A DNA stretch of 33,109 bases from Bacillota bacterium. GTDB lineage: Bacteria; Bacillota; UBA4882; UBA10575. The stretch lies in assembly GCA_012727535.1 (NCBI GenBank), contig JAAYGU010000049.1, forward strand, positions 1 to 33,109. Reading direction: 5' to 3'. The notes under the pieces were generated by a model. It saw only the letters and a list, made by a program, of their open reading frames with translations. It had not been told where the DNA came from and did not search any database. Below, piece after piece: positions 7,026 through 15,817 of the stretch (within the stretch, counting starts at the first letter, position 1; every line of letters starts with the position of its first letter). The translations under genes were made by a program, and so were the position numbers.

Positions 7026-9703
7026 TAAGTCAAGTCCCCCCAGTTTTCGCCAGATTTCACATCAACCCGCAAGGGAACCTTTAATTCATAGGCCCTTTCC
7101 ATCTCCTCACGGAGAATCTGCGCTGCCTCGGGTAGGGCTTCCCTTTCTACCTCAACCAATAATTCATCATGGACCTGGATCAATAGCACAGCCGGGATCT
7201 TTTCCCGCTGTAATCGCTCGTACACTCGGACCATGGCCAATTTGATCAAATCGGCAGCCGAACCCTGAATGGGCGTATTCCGCGCCATTCTCTCGGCAAA
7301 GGAACGCCGCTGAAAACTCCGGGCCGTCAAATCCGGCAAATAACGCCGGCGGTTCATAATCGTCGTAACGTAACCATCCTCCCGGGCCTGGTTGATTAAA
7401 TCATCCAGATAGGATTTGACCCCTTCGTACTTCCGGAAATAGGCATTGATAAACTCTTCGGCTTCCTTCCGCGTAACCCCAGTACCCTTGGCCAGCCCAA
7501 AACCGCTAATCCCATAAATAATCCCGAAATTCACCGCTTTGGCCCGCTCTCTTAATTCTTCACCGACCTGCTCCGGAGAGAGATTAAAGATCTCCGCGGC
7601 GGTGCGCCGGTGAATATCTTCCTCGGCATGGAAAGCAGCGATTAATTTTTTATCCCCGGCTAGATGGGCCATGATCCTTAACTCAATCTGGGAATAGTCA
7701 GCAGATAAAAAGACCCGTTCCCGGTTTTCCGGGATAAAACACCGTCTAATCTCCCTGCCTTCCTCCGTCCGGATCGGAATGTTCTGTAAATTTGGTTCAG
7801 CACTACTCAGCCGGCCGGTCGCGGTCACCGCCTGATTAAAGGTGGTATGAATCCGATAATCGGGGGGATGAGCCAAGTTCAACAGGGCTTCCACATAGGT
7901 GGAGTTAAGTTTCATCAGCCCTCGATAATCCAAGACCTTTTGGACTAACGGATGTCGATCGGCCAGTGCCTCTAGAACCTCGGCATCCGTTGAATAACCG
8001 GTCTTTGTTCTTTTTTGCACCGGCAAGCCCAAACGTTCAAAGAGAATCATCCCCAGTTGTTTTGGGGAGGAAATATTGAATTCTTCGCCGGCTAGAGCAT
8101 AAATCTCCGTCTCCAACTGGGCCAGCTTCTGCGTGTACTTCTCCTTTAAAGTATGTAAATGTTCTGGGCAGACCTTCACCCCAGTTTTCTCCATGGCAAA
8201 AAGGATCGAGAGCAGTGGCATCTCTACCTGATAAAAGAGGTCCGCTACCCCTTCCACTTTGATCCGCTCCGCCAAAAGCGGAAATATTTTGATTAAGGCC
8301 GCAGTACGTTGGCCGCCAACGGTGGCAAGAGTGTCAGACGACCACTCCGCCGGTAAGGAATAAATGCTCTTCTTTTTTCCTTTCTCATCTACCAGTTCGG
8401 GGATCTCCAACCCACCAACCACGGCGGCGGCCCGTTCTAAACTGGCAGGACCCTGGCCGCCGCTTACCAAATAGGTACCGAGCATCGTGTCGAAGTTCAG
8501 TCCGTCCAGCCGCGCCTGGTAATGATCGGCCAGCATCATTTGGGTTTTTCCATCATGACAAACCTTCGGCGCCTGAGCATCGGCCAACCACCGAGTCAGG
8601 GGGGCGGGAAGAGACTCTCCGTCCGGCGCTAACGGGAGAAACCAATGCTCGGTCGGTGATTTGGAGAAGGAAAGCCCAATAACCTGCCCCTTCTCCCAGT
8701 TAGCAGTGGTAGCCAGCAATTGTAAAGCTACCGGTGCCTCCGTGTTCCCTTCCAAGCAGGCCGGCAACTCCTCCGCGTCGATCATCCTGACCTCAGGCTG
8801 GAGCTCCTCCCCAACCTCGACTCTGGTTTCGGCCGCGGCAGGAAGGATTTTCCGCAGTAAACTCTTGAATTCCATTTTTTCAAAGAACGGCACCAATCGT
8901 TCCGCATAAGACTCAGCCAGCCGGCAGTCTCCGGGGGCGACCGGCAGTTTCAGATCACACTTGATGGTCACCAGATCCGCCCAGCGTTTGGCCTCCTCGC
9001 GGTGGGTCTTGATTAAGTTTCTCACTTTCGGACTACTAATCTCCTCCACCCGCTCTAAAATCTCTGCTAAGCTGTTAAATTTTTGCAGTAGACGGCTGGC
9101 CGTCTTCTCGCCAATCCCCGGGATCCCCGGAATATTATCGGCCGGATCTCCCCGTAAGGCCTTAAAGTCGCGCCATTGTGCCGGGGTCAAGCCATATTTC
9201 TCCTGCAAATAAGCGGAATCAACCTTTACCAGATCAGTAATCCCGCGCAGGGTATAATAGATGCAAACCCCATCGGCGACTAATTGAAATGAATCCTTAT
9301 CTCCAGTCACCACGCAAACCTGGAAGCCTTGCTCCTGGGCCTGGCGCGCCATACTCCCGATCACATCGTCGGCCTCATACCCGTCCATGCCCACCACTGG
9401 TACGCCGAGCTGTTCATAAAACTCCTTGATATAGGGGAGTTGGAGCCTGAGATCATCATCCATCGGTTTTCTGGTTCCTTTGTAATCCGCATAAGCTTCA
9501 TGCCGGAAGGTCTTCCCCACATCCTCGGCTACCACTAAATAATCTGGTTGCTCATCCTCGATCAGCCGCAGGACCATCATCACTACACCATAAATGGCCC
9601 CGGTCGGAAGACCGCCGGATGTACGAAAATCCCGTTGTTTCAGTGCGTGAAAAGCACGATGGGCCAAACTATGCCCATCAATAATGAACATCTTTTTCTT
9701 CAT
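7025..9703 (-). CDS. polA: DNA polymerase I
   Basis: Fills gaps and removes primers. The 892-residue protein has a 5'-3' exonuclease domain (about 1-290, with VTGDKDSFQL and GDPADNIPGIPGIGEKTA). A central 3'-5' exonuclease-like domain (about 305-475) follows, in which the usual D-x-E pair is replaced (VALQLLATTANW); it is therefore probably without proofreading, as in Bacillus stearothermophilus Pol I. The polymerase domain has motif A ADYSQIELRIMAHLAG (near 668), motif B RAKAVNFGIIYG and motif C QVHDELLVEV. I chose the ATG at 9701-9703: AAGGGGG lies 9 bases upstream, whereas the in-frame ATG at 9712 directly abuts it. The start lies within the end of the preceding gene. Confidence 0.96.
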   Translation of the reverse strand: MKKKMFIIDGHSLAHRAFHALKQRDFRTSGGLPTGAIYGVVMMVLRLIEDEQPDYLVVAEDVGKTFRHEAYADYKGTRKPMDDDLRLQLPYIKEFYEQLGVPVVGMDGYEADDVIGSMARQAQEQGFQVCVVTGDKDSFQLVADGVCIYYTLRGITDLVKVDSAYLQEKYGLTPAQWRDFKALRGDPADNIPGIPGIGEKTASRLLQKFNSLAEILERVEEISSPKVRNLIKTHREEAKRWADLVTIKCDLKLPVAPGDCRLAESYAERLVPFFEKMEFKSLLRKILPAAAETRVEVGEELQPEVRMIDAEELPACLEGNTEAPVALQLLATTANWEKGQVIGLSFSKSPTEHWFLPLAPDGESLPAPLTRWLADAQAPKVCHDGKTQMMLADHYQARLDGLNFDTMLGTYLVSGGQGPASLERAAAVVGGLEIPELVDEKGKKKSIYSLPAEWSSDTLATVGGQRTAALIKIFPLLAERIKVEGVADLFYQVEMPLLSILFAMEKTGVKVCPEHLHTLKEKYTQKLAQLETEIYALAGEEFNISSPKQLGMILFERLGLPVQKRTKTGYSTDAEVLEALADRHPLVQKVLDYRGLMKLNSTYVEALLNLAHPPDYRIHTTFNQAVTATGRLSSAEPNLQNIPIRTEEGREIRRCFIPENRERVFLSADYSQIELRIMAHLAGDKKLIAAFHAEEDIHRRTAAEIFNLSPEQVGEELRERAKAVNFGIIYGISGFGLAKGTGVTRKEAEEFINAYFRKYEGVKSYLDDLINQAREDGYVTTIMNRRRYLPDLTARSFQRRSFAERMARNTPIQGSAADLIKLAMVRVYERLQREKIPAVLLIQVHDELLVEVEREALPEAAQILREEMERAYELKVPLRVDVKSGENWGDLT

Positions 9704-10760
9704 CGCCAGCATCCCCCTTCTCTCCGCTCATCTGCCCATCCCGGGCCAACAAGGCTAAGCCCACGGCATTATCCGCTGATAACTCGGGTTTACCGTAGTA
9801 AACCTGAACTTCCGGAGAAACGGCGCGGAAACGGGCCACAAGTTCGCGTCGGAAATAGGTATTGGCCGCCACTCCGCCAAAGAGAAGAATCTTCTTACTC
9901 CCCGGTGCCTGGCGTTTAACCTTAATCCCGGCCTGCAACAAGCGAAAGATGGATTCCACCAAACAGTCAAGAACCGCCAGCGCCAGGTCTTCCGGAGGGG
10001 GCTGCCGGTCCAGCAGGCGCAGAGCAGCTGAAGTCGGTCCGGAAAAACTCACTTCCAACCCGCGGGTCGCAACCGGCAAGCGCAGGGTGGGTTCTCCTTT
10101 TGAGGCCAGCTGTTCAAGGTGTGGCCCGGCCGGAAACGGTAAACCCATGGCCACGCCGACCCGGTCCACCATTTGACCGGCATGCAGATCGGTCGTCCCG
10201 CCCAGCAGTTCGACACTGAAACCGGCCCCGGTCCGCTGGAGATACAATAGCTCAGTCGTCCCACCAGAAAGATGAACGCCCAAAAACTCCCTATCACACA
10301 AACCCGAGCCGTACAGTGCCGCCCGAATATGCCCTTCTTGGTGCGAAGAGACCAACAACGGAACCTGGGCCGCCGCCACCAGCGTCCGGGCAAAACCGGC
10401 ACCGGCCAGAAAAACCGGGAGATATGATCCACTCACCGGTCGCGGTCGGGCGGCATAAGCTACGCCCAAAAGCGGGCTAAAAGGTGCTGCCTCTTCAATC
10501 AGGTCCGGAAGGTTCTTTAGATGCTGGAAAAGGGCTTCCGATTGACGAAGCCCTTTTTCTCCAGGTTTTACAGTTAAAATCCGCCGTAGATCCTTAACGA
10601 TCTTACCCCCGGTATCCACCAGCCCTAACGAAGTTGTATAACAACTGGTGTCAAGCCCCAAAAAATATCCGGAGCTGTCCGGGGGAGCTCCATACTCATC
10701 CCACAAACTCTCCACCTCAAACTTGACTAGGTAGCCACCCGGCCACAGCCCTCCAGGCAA
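9678..10760 (-). CDS. TsaD/Kae1-like paralogue (peptidase M22 family)
   Basis: A 360-residue ASKHA-fold protein of the TsaD/Kae1 family, which normally makes the t6A modification of tRNA. Recognisable parts are FLGLDTSCYTTS (33-44), SSHQEGH (the metal-binding HxxxH, His140 and His144), LSGGTTELLYL, GLPFPAGPHLEQLA, FGGVAANTYFRREL and SADNA (Asp330). The TsaD segment AGEAFDK is changed to AGQMVDR, so the enzyme is a diverged paralogue rather than the housekeeping TsaD. Similar genes occur near nusB in clostridia. Its start is unclear: the frame opens with TTG without a Shine-Dalgarno, and homology begins only near residue 31. It overlaps polA by 26 bases. Its function is not established. Confidence 0.8.
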   Translation of the reverse strand: MPGGLWPGGYLVKFEVESLWDEYGAPPDSSGYFLGLDTSCYTTSLGLVDTGGKIVKDLRRILTVKPGEKGLRQSEALFQHLKNLPDLIEEAAPFSPLLGVAYAARPRPVSGSYLPVFLAGAGFARTLVAAAQVPLLVSSHQEGHIRAALYGSGLCDREFLGVHLSGGTTELLYLQRTGAGFSVELLGGTTDLHAGQMVDRVGVAMGLPFPAGPHLEQLASKGEPTLRLPVATRGLEVSFSGPTSAALRLLDRQPPPEDLALAVLDCLVESIFRLLQAGIKVKRQAPGSKKILLFGGVAANTYFRRELVARFRAVSPEVQVYYGKPELSADNAVGLALLARDGQMSGEKGDAGDEEKDVHY

Positions 10761-10799
10761 AATAAGGAAAACTAAAGCCGGGTGAGTAGCAAAGCTAAA

Positions 10800-11252
10800 C
10801 TAATCTTCATTCTCCGATCTTGCCTCGGTCGCGGTCTGAGCCCCGGCCAAGTTGCGGAATTCATTAATAATCGTGCCCAGGACCCCGTTGACAAACTTCC
10901 CGGAATCTTCTTCCCCGAAGCGTTTCGCCAGTTCGACGGCTTCGTTCACAGTTACTTCCACCGGAATATCAGACCGGTATAATAACTCGTAAACCGCCAA
11001 ACGCAGAATATTCCGATCCGTACTGGCCATCCGGAACAGAGGCCACTCCACTGAATAATGGGTTAGAACCCGATCCACCTCTGTCCGGTGTTGCAGTGCT
11101 CCCCGGACGAGCTCAGTCAAAAAACACTGTGCATCGGCTGAGAGTTCATTCTCCGCCATAATTCTCTCCAATGCATCCTCCCAGGGGACACCCCCCAGGT
11201 CAACCTGGAATAAGACCAAAAATGCTAATTCCCTTGCCTGTCGTCTACTCAT
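10800..11252 (-). CDS. nusB: Transcription antitermination factor NusB
   Basis: Binds boxA RNA with NusE/S10 to support rRNA antitermination. The 150-residue all-helical protein begins MSRRQARELAFLVLFQVD and has FLTELVRGALQHRTEVD and LRLAVYELLYRSDIPVEVTVNEAVELAK, followed by FVNGVLGTI near the end. All are typical of NusB. GGAGG precedes the ATG with about 9 bases of spacing. It follows the Asp23/AmaP/DUF2273 group in a layout widespread in clostridia. The C-terminal tail (GAQTATEARSENED) is slightly extended. Confidence 0.96.
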   Translation of the reverse strand: MSRRQARELAFLVLFQVDLGGVPWEDALERIMAENELSADAQCFLTELVRGALQHRTEVDRVLTHYSVEWPLFRMASTDRNILRLAVYELLYRSDIPVEVTVNEAVELAKRFGEEDSGKFVNGVLGTIINEFRNLAGAQTATEARSENED

Positions 11253-11287
11253 TCGGGATTACCTCCGGCGCGAACCGGCGCGCCCAC

Positions 11288-11527
11288 TTACTTAAGTCGT
11301 TGCCGGAACAAGTGATTCTTAAATTTACCGATGAAATTGTCTTCACCATCCGCTTTCCTTCCCACGATATATCCTACCACCACGCAAAGTAAAAAGGATA
11401 AAGCCTTTATCCAACCCAGCCAGAGCACAAAGAGTCCAGTAAGAAAGCCGAGCGCCGTCCAGCAGATCCGGCCTTTATAGGTAAGCAGTAAGGTTAGTAG
11501 TTGATGTTGAGGTCTTTCTTCCATCAT
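11288..11527 (-). CDS. DUF2273 small membrane protein
   Basis: A 79-residue protein with two hydrophobic segments (about 22-38 and 42-53) and a basic C terminus. The sequence pattern YKGRICWTALGFLTGLFVLWLG and GYIVGRKAD is that of DUF2273 proteins, which accompany AmaP and Asp23. It may help anchor the Asp23 complex in the membrane, but its role is not established. GGAGGGTGG precedes two consecutive ATG codons. Spacing to amaP is 10 bases. Confidence 0.88.
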   Translation of the reverse strand: MMEERPQHQLLTLLLTYKGRICWTALGFLTGLFVLWLGWIKALSFLLCVVVGYIVGRKADGEDNFIGKFKNHLFRQRLK

Positions 11528-11537
11528 CCACCCTCCT

Positions 11538-12071
11538 TTATTCTACCCGCGCGCGCGGCTCAGCTGTAACCCGCACCACCGTTACTTCGGTTTTGCTGAC
11601 CGGAATCCCGATGGTCTCCCGGATATAATTGCTCAACTGCTCCCGAATCTCCCGGATCAACTGGGGAATATTCAAATCCGGATTACTGATAATCTCAACT
11701 TGAAATTTCAACCCTTCGGTTTCAGCTAAGACATCAACCTCCGCTTCTTTCACCCCGTTAATCCGTTTAACCGCCCGTAAAGCTAAAGCCTGAACGGCAT
11801 TGGTGGCAATTCTAATCTCACCCAGTTCGGTCTCATGAATAATGGTGGGCAATAATTTTTTAGTATGGATACCGGCCATCCAGAGCAGTAGGAAGAGGAG
11901 GAAAAAGAAGAGAAACCCCACAAGTTTTGCGATCTTAGCCTCTTCCGAGTCGGTCAAGAGGGAAGTAACTCGTAAAAAGTCTTCACCCAGCAATAAACCG
12001 AAGAAGACAATGGCAATCAATAACATTACCAAGGAACCAAAGATCGTTACCAACCGGTAAGAAATCCTCAT
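11538..12071 (-). CDS. amaP: Alkaline shock response membrane anchor protein AmaP
   Basis: Two N-terminal membrane helices (about 8-30 and 48-66) are followed by a cytosolic Asp23-like domain (GEIRIATNAVQALALRAVKRINGVKEAEVDV). The 177-residue size and order match AmaP, which tethers Asp23 to the membrane in Staphylococcus. It is downstream of the Asp23 gene and upstream of DUF2273, as expected for this envelope-stress cluster. Confidence 0.9.
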   Translation of the reverse strand: MRISYRLVTIFGSLVMLLIAIVFFGLLLGEDFLRVTSLLTDSEEAKIAKLVGFLFFFLLFLLLWMAGIHTKKLLPTIIHETELGEIRIATNAVQALALRAVKRINGVKEAEVDVLAETEGLKFQVEIISNPDLNIPQLIREIREQLSNYIRETIGIPVSKTEVTVVRVTAEPRARVE

Positions 12072-12097
12072 TTCGTTCTTCCCTACCTTTCACTCGG

Positions 12098-12511
12098 TTA
12101 TTTTACTCTTTTCTCCTTTTCGGTGGGGGCGGGCAACTCCTCCTGGCGAAATTCGACGCCTTGAATATGTATGTTCACCTCAACAACACTCAGTCCGGTC
12201 ATACTTTCAATCGCCCGTTTTACATTCTCTTGGACTGCAACCGATACTTCGGGGATTTTGGCTCCGTACTCCACGACAATATAAAGATCGACCGCCGCTT
12301 CCTTCTCGCCAACCTCAACCCTAACCCCTTTGGCGAGGTTTTTCTTCTTGAGCAGCTCAGTGATGCCATCAACCATCCCGCCGCTCATCCCATAGACGCC
12401 TTTAACCTCCATCGCTGCCAAACCGGCAATTACACCAACCACTTCATTGGCAATGCGAATTGAACCGTTCTTCTCATTCCACTCATGTTGCGGATATAAA
12501 TCCTTGGCCAA
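12098..12511 (-). CDS. Asp23/Gls24 family envelope stress protein
   Basis: The protein (about 137 residues) has the Asp23 core: GSIRIANEVVGVIAGLAAMEVKG, the segment VYGMSGG, VDLYIVVEYGAKIPEV and VQENVKRAIESMTGL. These proteins form membrane-associated assemblies linked to cell envelope stress. Start choice matters here. The frame also has GTG at 12518-12520, but that codon is part of the Shine-Dalgarno itself (GGAGGTG). The TTG at 12509-12511 lies 5 bases after this Shine-Dalgarno and is the better start. Confidence 0.9.
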   Translation of the reverse strand: MAKDLYPQHEWNEKNGSIRIANEVVGVIAGLAAMEVKGVYGMSGGMVDGITELLKKKNLAKGVRVEVGEKEAAVDLYIVVEYGAKIPEVSVAVQENVKRAIESMTGLSVVEVNIHIQGVEFRQEELPAPTEKEKRVK

Positions 12512-12556
12512 ACCTGGCACCTCCCCCTCATTTATTCGAATTTGCTTTTTTTAAAT

Positions 12557-13912
12557 CTATTCAGTCTGTAGCTCTTTTATCAAGTTATTGATAAAATTCG
12601 TACTGACCTCTCCTCTCCGGAAAGCGGGATCGTAAAGAATCTCCAAGTGAAAAAGGATGGTTGACGGGATGCCGATAATCTCGAACTCTTCCAACGCCCG
12701 GATCATACGGGCAATTGCTTCCTCGCGGGTCTCACCCCAGGCAAGTAACTTGGCGATCATCGAATCATAATTCGGGCTGATCTCTGCTCCGGAGTAAGCG
12801 GCACTGTCCACCCGGATCCCTGGCCCGCCCGGCGCATGGTAAAACTCAATCACGCCGGGATGGGGAAGGAAGTTCTTCTCCGGATCCTCGGCATTAATCC
12901 GGCACTCAATCGCATGCCCGGAAAGAACAATATCCTCTTGTCGGAAAGCAAGCGGCTGGCCGGCCGCAATCAGGATCTGCTGTTTTACAAGGTCAATCCC
13001 AGTAATTAACTCCGTGACCGGATGTTCCACCTGAATTCTGGTGTTCATCTCCATAAAGTAAAACTGATCATCCTCATCCAACAAGAATTCCACCGTACCG
13101 GCATTAGTATAACCCACCGCCCGCGCTCCCTTCAGCGCCGCCTCCCCCAAGGCCCGGCGCAGTTCTGGCGTGACCCCGGGTGCCGGACTCTCCTCGAGGA
13201 TCTTTTGGTGTCGGCGCTGTAAGGAACAGTCTCTCTCGCCTAGATAAACCCCGTTGCCGTGCTCGTCAAAGAGGACCTGAATCTCAATATGCCGGGGATT
13301 TTCGATGTATTTTTCCATATAAACCTCAGGTTGGCCAAACGAGGTCTCCGCCTCCATCTGTGCGGTCTGAATCGCTTTTTTCAATTCCGCTTCCTCGTAA
13401 ACCACCCTCATCCCGCGACCGCCGCCACCGGCCGCCGCCTTAATAATCACCGGGTAACCAATCTGCCTGGCTAGCCGGGTCGCTTCTTCCAATGAAGTTA
13501 ACGGGCCGTCCGAACCCGGAATCACCGGAAGCCCGTGCTCCTTCATCAACTTTTTGGCCTGGGCTTTATCCCCCATCATCTCCATGACCTGCGCCGTAGG
13601 CCCGATAAACTTAATATTATGGGTCTCGCAGATCTCAACAAAACGCGGGTTTTCTGCCAAAAAGCCGTATCCCGGGTGAATCGCATCAACGCCGGTGAGC
13701 GTCGCCGTACTGATCAAGTTAATAATATTAAGATAACTCTTACTCGGGGAGGCCGGACCAACACAGACGGCTTCGTCGGCATAACGGATATGTAACGAAT
13801 CCCGATCGGCCTCCGAATAGATCGCCACTGTGCTAATGCCAAGCTCTTTACAGGCCCGAATAATCCGTAAAGCAATTTCACCCCTGTTAGCTACTAATAT
13901 TTTTCGAAACAC
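12557..13912 (-). CDS. accC: Acetyl-CoA carboxylase biotin carboxylase subunit
   Basis: Carboxylates the biotin on AccB with ATP and bicarbonate, the first half-reaction of malonyl-CoA synthesis. The 451-residue length is normal. It starts FRKILVANRGEIALRIIRAC, has the ATP-grasp glycine loop KAAAGGGGRGMR (159-170), the segments YMEKYIENPRHIEIQ and FYFMEMNTRIQVEHPVTE, and the C-terminal biotin carboxylase domain. The start is GTG at 13910-13912 with GGAGGTG 6 bases upstream. It is 24 bases after accB. No carboxyltransferase genes (accA/accD) are in the window. Confidence 0.97.
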   Translation of the reverse strand: MFRKILVANRGEIALRIIRACKELGISTVAIYSEADRDSLHIRYADEAVCVGPASPSKSYLNIINLISTATLTGVDAIHPGYGFLAENPRFVEICETHNIKFIGPTAQVMEMMGDKAQAKKLMKEHGLPVIPGSDGPLTSLEEATRLARQIGYPVIIKAAAGGGGRGMRVVYEEAELKKAIQTAQMEAETSFGQPEVYMEKYIENPRHIEIQVLFDEHGNGVYLGERDCSLQRRHQKILEESPAPGVTPELRRALGEAALKGARAVGYTNAGTVEFLLDEDDQFYFMEMNTRIQVEHPVTELITGIDLVKQQILIAAGQPLAFRQEDIVLSGHAIECRINAEDPEKNFLPHPGVIEFYHAPGGPGIRVDSAAYSGAEISPNYDSMIAKLLAWGETREEAIARMIRALEEFEIIGIPSTILFHLEILYDPAFRRGEVSTNFINNLIKELQTE

Positions 13913-13936
13913 CTACTACACCTCCGGCTGCTCCAT

Positions 13937-14422
13937 CTAGATTTTTTCGATTAAAAACAGGGGTTGTCCATATTCAACCGGTTGCGCATCCTCTACTAAA
14001 ACTTCGAGGATTCTCGCCCGGACAGGGCTTTCGATCTCATTCATCACTTTCATCGCTTCAATGATACACAGAGTCTGACCAGGTTCAACTGTTTGTCCCG
14101 TCGCAACGAAGGGCTCTTCACCCGGAGCAGGAGCCCGGTAGAAGGTACCGACAATCTCCGCCTGGACGTACTCCTGGTTCGGACCCAGTTCCCGCTCAGC
14201 TTCTTCCGCTCGTTTTTCCGAGGTCGGCGGCTTAATCTCCACCGCTTCAGCCTTCGGGGAAGAGACAGGCGCCGCCGTCGGGGTGACAGTCACCACTGGC
14301 TGTACCGCTCCAGAAAAGCCTTTTTTTATCACAATTTTGGTACCGTTACTTTCCAAGTTTAGTTCGGTAATATCCGTCTCCACCAGCATGCACATTAATT
14401 CCTTAATATCCTTTATGTCCAT
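13937..14422 (-). CDS. accB: Acetyl-CoA carboxylase biotin carboxyl carrier protein
   Basis: The carrier that shuttles carboxybiotin. The 161-residue protein has an N-terminal region starting MDIKDIKELM, a Pro/Ala-rich linker (about 40-75) and a C-terminal biotinyl domain with the EAMKVMNEI motif, where Lys125 receives biotin. AAGGAGAGGAG precedes the ATG. It forms an accB-accC pair directly after spoIIIAH, an arrangement widespread in clostridia. A long imperfect palindrome lies in its upstream region. Confidence 0.97.
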   Translation of the reverse strand: MDIKDIKELMCMLVETDITELNLESNGTKIVIKKGFSGAVQPVVTVTPTAAPVSSPKAEAVEIKPPTSEKRAEEAERELGPNQEYVQAEIVGTFYRAPAPGEEPFVATGQTVEPGQTLCIIEAMKVMNEIESPVRARILEVLVEDAQPVEYGQPLFLIEKI

Positions 14423-14448
14423 GACTACTCCTCTCCTTAGCTAAGGAA

Positions 14449-14511
14449 TTGTATAATTCACTGCTTGACGATTTGACCGCCGTCAAATCGAGCTTCGAGC
14501 AGACTATACAA
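14449..14511. promoter_or_regulatory. Long imperfect palindrome upstream of accB
   Basis: A 63-base structure with three nested arms: TTGTATA/TATACAA (14449-14455, 14505-14511), CTGCTTGA/TCGAGCAG (one G-T) and a perfect 9-base stem CGATTTGAC/GTCAAATCG around the loop CGCC (14469-14490). Neither side has a T-run, so it is not an ordinary terminator. It lies between spoIIIAH and accB, 27 bases before the accB start, and could be a regulatory RNA element, an operator or a mobile repeat. A separate 12-base palindrome CCTTAGCTAAGG (14435-14446) touches the accB Shine-Dalgarno. Confidence 0.65.
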
Positions 14512-14652
14512 CTCCCTTCTTCTGGCAAACTTCGTAGATAAACCAGATGAATTATTTCACCATGCAACTACTATTTTCCTCTTTTTTCTTGATTAATTTC
14601 CTAATTGATCATAAACCCGGAAGAACTTCAGTATTCGTAAGCGCCCCGGGTT

Positions 14653-15153
14653 CTATTCCAGAATACGCAACTGTTCGGCCCGGTAACCGGTAACATTGGT
14701 AACTAACTCCCCCAGGTCAGCAACGAGCGCCGCATTCAACTCCCGGCCTTTAATAATAATGGTAATTGTCTCCGGGTAGACCGCTACTGCACTATAAGCA
14801 TACCCTTTTGCTTTCAACAGGTTCTCAATCTCTGCCTCCAAAGTCTGCCGTTTCATTAAGATCAGCAGCTCTTCCTGAAGCTTTCCCGTTTCTGTTTGGT
14901 CAGCAGTCGCCAGCATTGCTGTTAATTGCTCTTGCAGCCGGCTCCGCTCTCGATCCCTGGTCAGACGAAAATCGGCGATCAAGGAATCATACCCGAGCGG
15001 ATCCACTGCGACCACCGGCACTTCAAGCGGCGGAGCGGGTGGGCTTGCCGGGTCAAACCATGAATGAAGCAGACCGAAGAAGCCAATCAGAAAAAAAATG
15101 ATTAAGATAATAAGCACAGGAATAATTCCGGGCTGGAACGCTTTTAACTCCAC
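14653..15153 (-). CDS. spoIIIAH: Stage III sporulation protein AH
   Basis: Mother-cell membrane protein whose extracellular domain meets the forespore SpoIIQ to join the two cells in the feeding-tube channel. The 166-residue protein has one N-terminal helix (about 9-30), a proline-rich linker, a charged helical stretch (about 60-115) and the ring-building domain (YAYSAVAVYPETITIIIKG to the C terminus). The start is GTG at 15151-15153, preceded by GGGGGAAAGG. It is the last gene of the spoIIIA operon. Confidence 0.92.
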   Translation of the reverse strand: MELKAFQPGIIPVLIILIIFFLIGFFGLLHSWFDPASPPAPPLEVPVVAVDPLGYDSLIADFRLTRDRERSRLQEQLTAMLATADQTETGKLQEELLILMKRQTLEAEIENLLKAKGYAYSAVAVYPETITIIIKGRELNAALVADLGELVTNVTGYRAEQLRILE

Positions 15154-15211
15154 GACCTTTCCCCCTTTTCCAGTTTCTCCCCCTTTAAGGTTTCCCCGAC
15201 CGGCCCGTGGA

Positions 15212-15817
15212 TTATTTACCCCAAGGCAAAACCATTACCCGGTGGAGTGAAATCCCTAACAAAGTAGCAGCCGCTTCCCCAAGCGCCTGTTGAATCTTGG
15301 GATCCGCCCCTCCTTCGGCGACCACCAGGACGCCGGTAATGGCGGGCGCTTTTGCACTGATCCTGACCGGTGTCTCTTCTCCGCCGCTTTTACGCTGAAA
15401 AACCGGCTCCCTCAGTACTCTGGTTTCCCGCGATTCGCCCCCTTCCTGTGGCAGCAGTCGTTCTTCCTGTTCCTCCCGGAACAGCCACTGGACCTCCTCT
15501 GAGCCAGCCAACTGGAGAGCAACGACCACCCTCCCTGCCCCTTTTATCTGAGATAAGACCGCCGCAGTCTCCCGTTCCAGCCGCGCCTTTGACCATTGTT
15601 CCTCCTCTTTTTCGAGCAGAACACCGGCTTTAGCCGGGACTTCCGGACTAGGCGTCGCCGGTTTTCGGTCAATACTTCCACCCCAGAGCATTAACACCAC
15701 CCCGATACAACCGATAAACAGAAGGGTGAGAATAATATTCTTATACGCCACTGGAATATGCGGGAAAAGCCGCTCCTTACTTTTCATTAAAGCCCAGAGG
15801 GCGTTATTATTGTTCAT
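15212..15817 (-). CDS. spoIIIAG: Stage III sporulation protein AG
   Basis: Forms a large ring in the space between mother cell and forespore. The 201-residue protein has one membrane helix (about 28-45), a charged linker and a domain starting GAGRVVVALQLAGSEEVQW and ending ALGEAAATLLGISLHRVMVLPW, as in SpoIIIAG. The ATG at 15815-15817 overlaps the end of spoIIIAF by 11 bases. The 66 extra in-frame codons upstream lie inside spoIIIAF and are rejected. Confidence 0.92.
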   Translation of the reverse strand: MNNNNALWALMKSKERLFPHIPVAYKNIILTLLFIGCIGVVLMLWGGSIDRKPATPSPEVPAKAGVLLEKEEEQWSKARLERETAAVLSQIKGAGRVVVALQLAGSEEVQWLFREEQEERLLPQEGGESRETRVLREPVFQRKSGGEETPVRISAKAPAITGVLVVAEGGADPKIQQALGEAAATLLGISLHRVMVLPWGK

